The notes under the pieces are model-generated. The model was not told where the DNA came from and did no database searches. It worked only from the letters and a program-made list of their open reading frames with translations. A stretch of 5,853 nucleotides of DNA, from assembly GCA_030152125.1 (NCBI GenBank), contig JASLIR010000010.1, positions 1 through 5,853 of the forward strand, given 5' to 3'. The stretch's first letter is position 1; every line of letters begins with the position of its first letter. Source of the stretch: Alkanindiges sp. (GTDB lineage Bacteria; Pseudomonadota; Gammaproteobacteria; Pseudomonadales; Moraxellaceae). A program made the position numbers and the translations under genes. Of the stretch, positions 5,853 through 5,853 are shown one piece after another.

Positions 5853-5853
5853 C

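Overview
The window is ordinary double-stranded bacterial DNA, most likely from a Gram-negative proteobacterium. The last gene encodes a lipobox lipoprotein whose Ser after the Cys suits outer-membrane sorting, and the core-looking genes have roughly 50-55 % G+C with good Shine-Dalgarno sites. I cannot name the genus; a gammaproteobacterium is only a guess.

Left part (1 to about 2380) looks like accessory DNA, lower in G+C than the rest. It holds three genes. The first is an OLD-like AAA ATPase with a C-terminal TOPRIM-type domain. It is cut by the left window edge, so its Walker A region lies outside. The second is a 144-residue protein of unknown function, joined to the ATPase by a one-base TAATG stop/start overlap. 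The third is an opposite-strand all-helical protein resembling the HEAT-like proteins of polymorphic-toxin/immunity loci, and its 3' end runs 50 bases into the small gene. The tightly coupled ATPase-TOPRIM plus small partner is the best candidate here for an undescribed system, by analogy with OLD, Gabija and PARIS anti-phage systems. Its biological role is inferred.

Right part (about 2438 to 5853) looks like chromosomal background. A 12-helix MFS transporter on the minus strand is divergent from a DUF3592-like membrane protein. A GNAT acetyltransferase follows 36 bases later on the same strand; it carries sequence signatures of the streptothricin acetyltransferase group. After a 230-base intergenic region with two inverted repeats comes a short, complete outer-membrane-type lipoprotein whose mature part is about half alanine.

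No tRNA, rRNA, CRISPR array, insertion sequence or convincing intrinsic terminator was seen. The two intergenic regions (3656-3879 and 5251-5480) hold regulatory-looking repeats and only weak promoter candidates.
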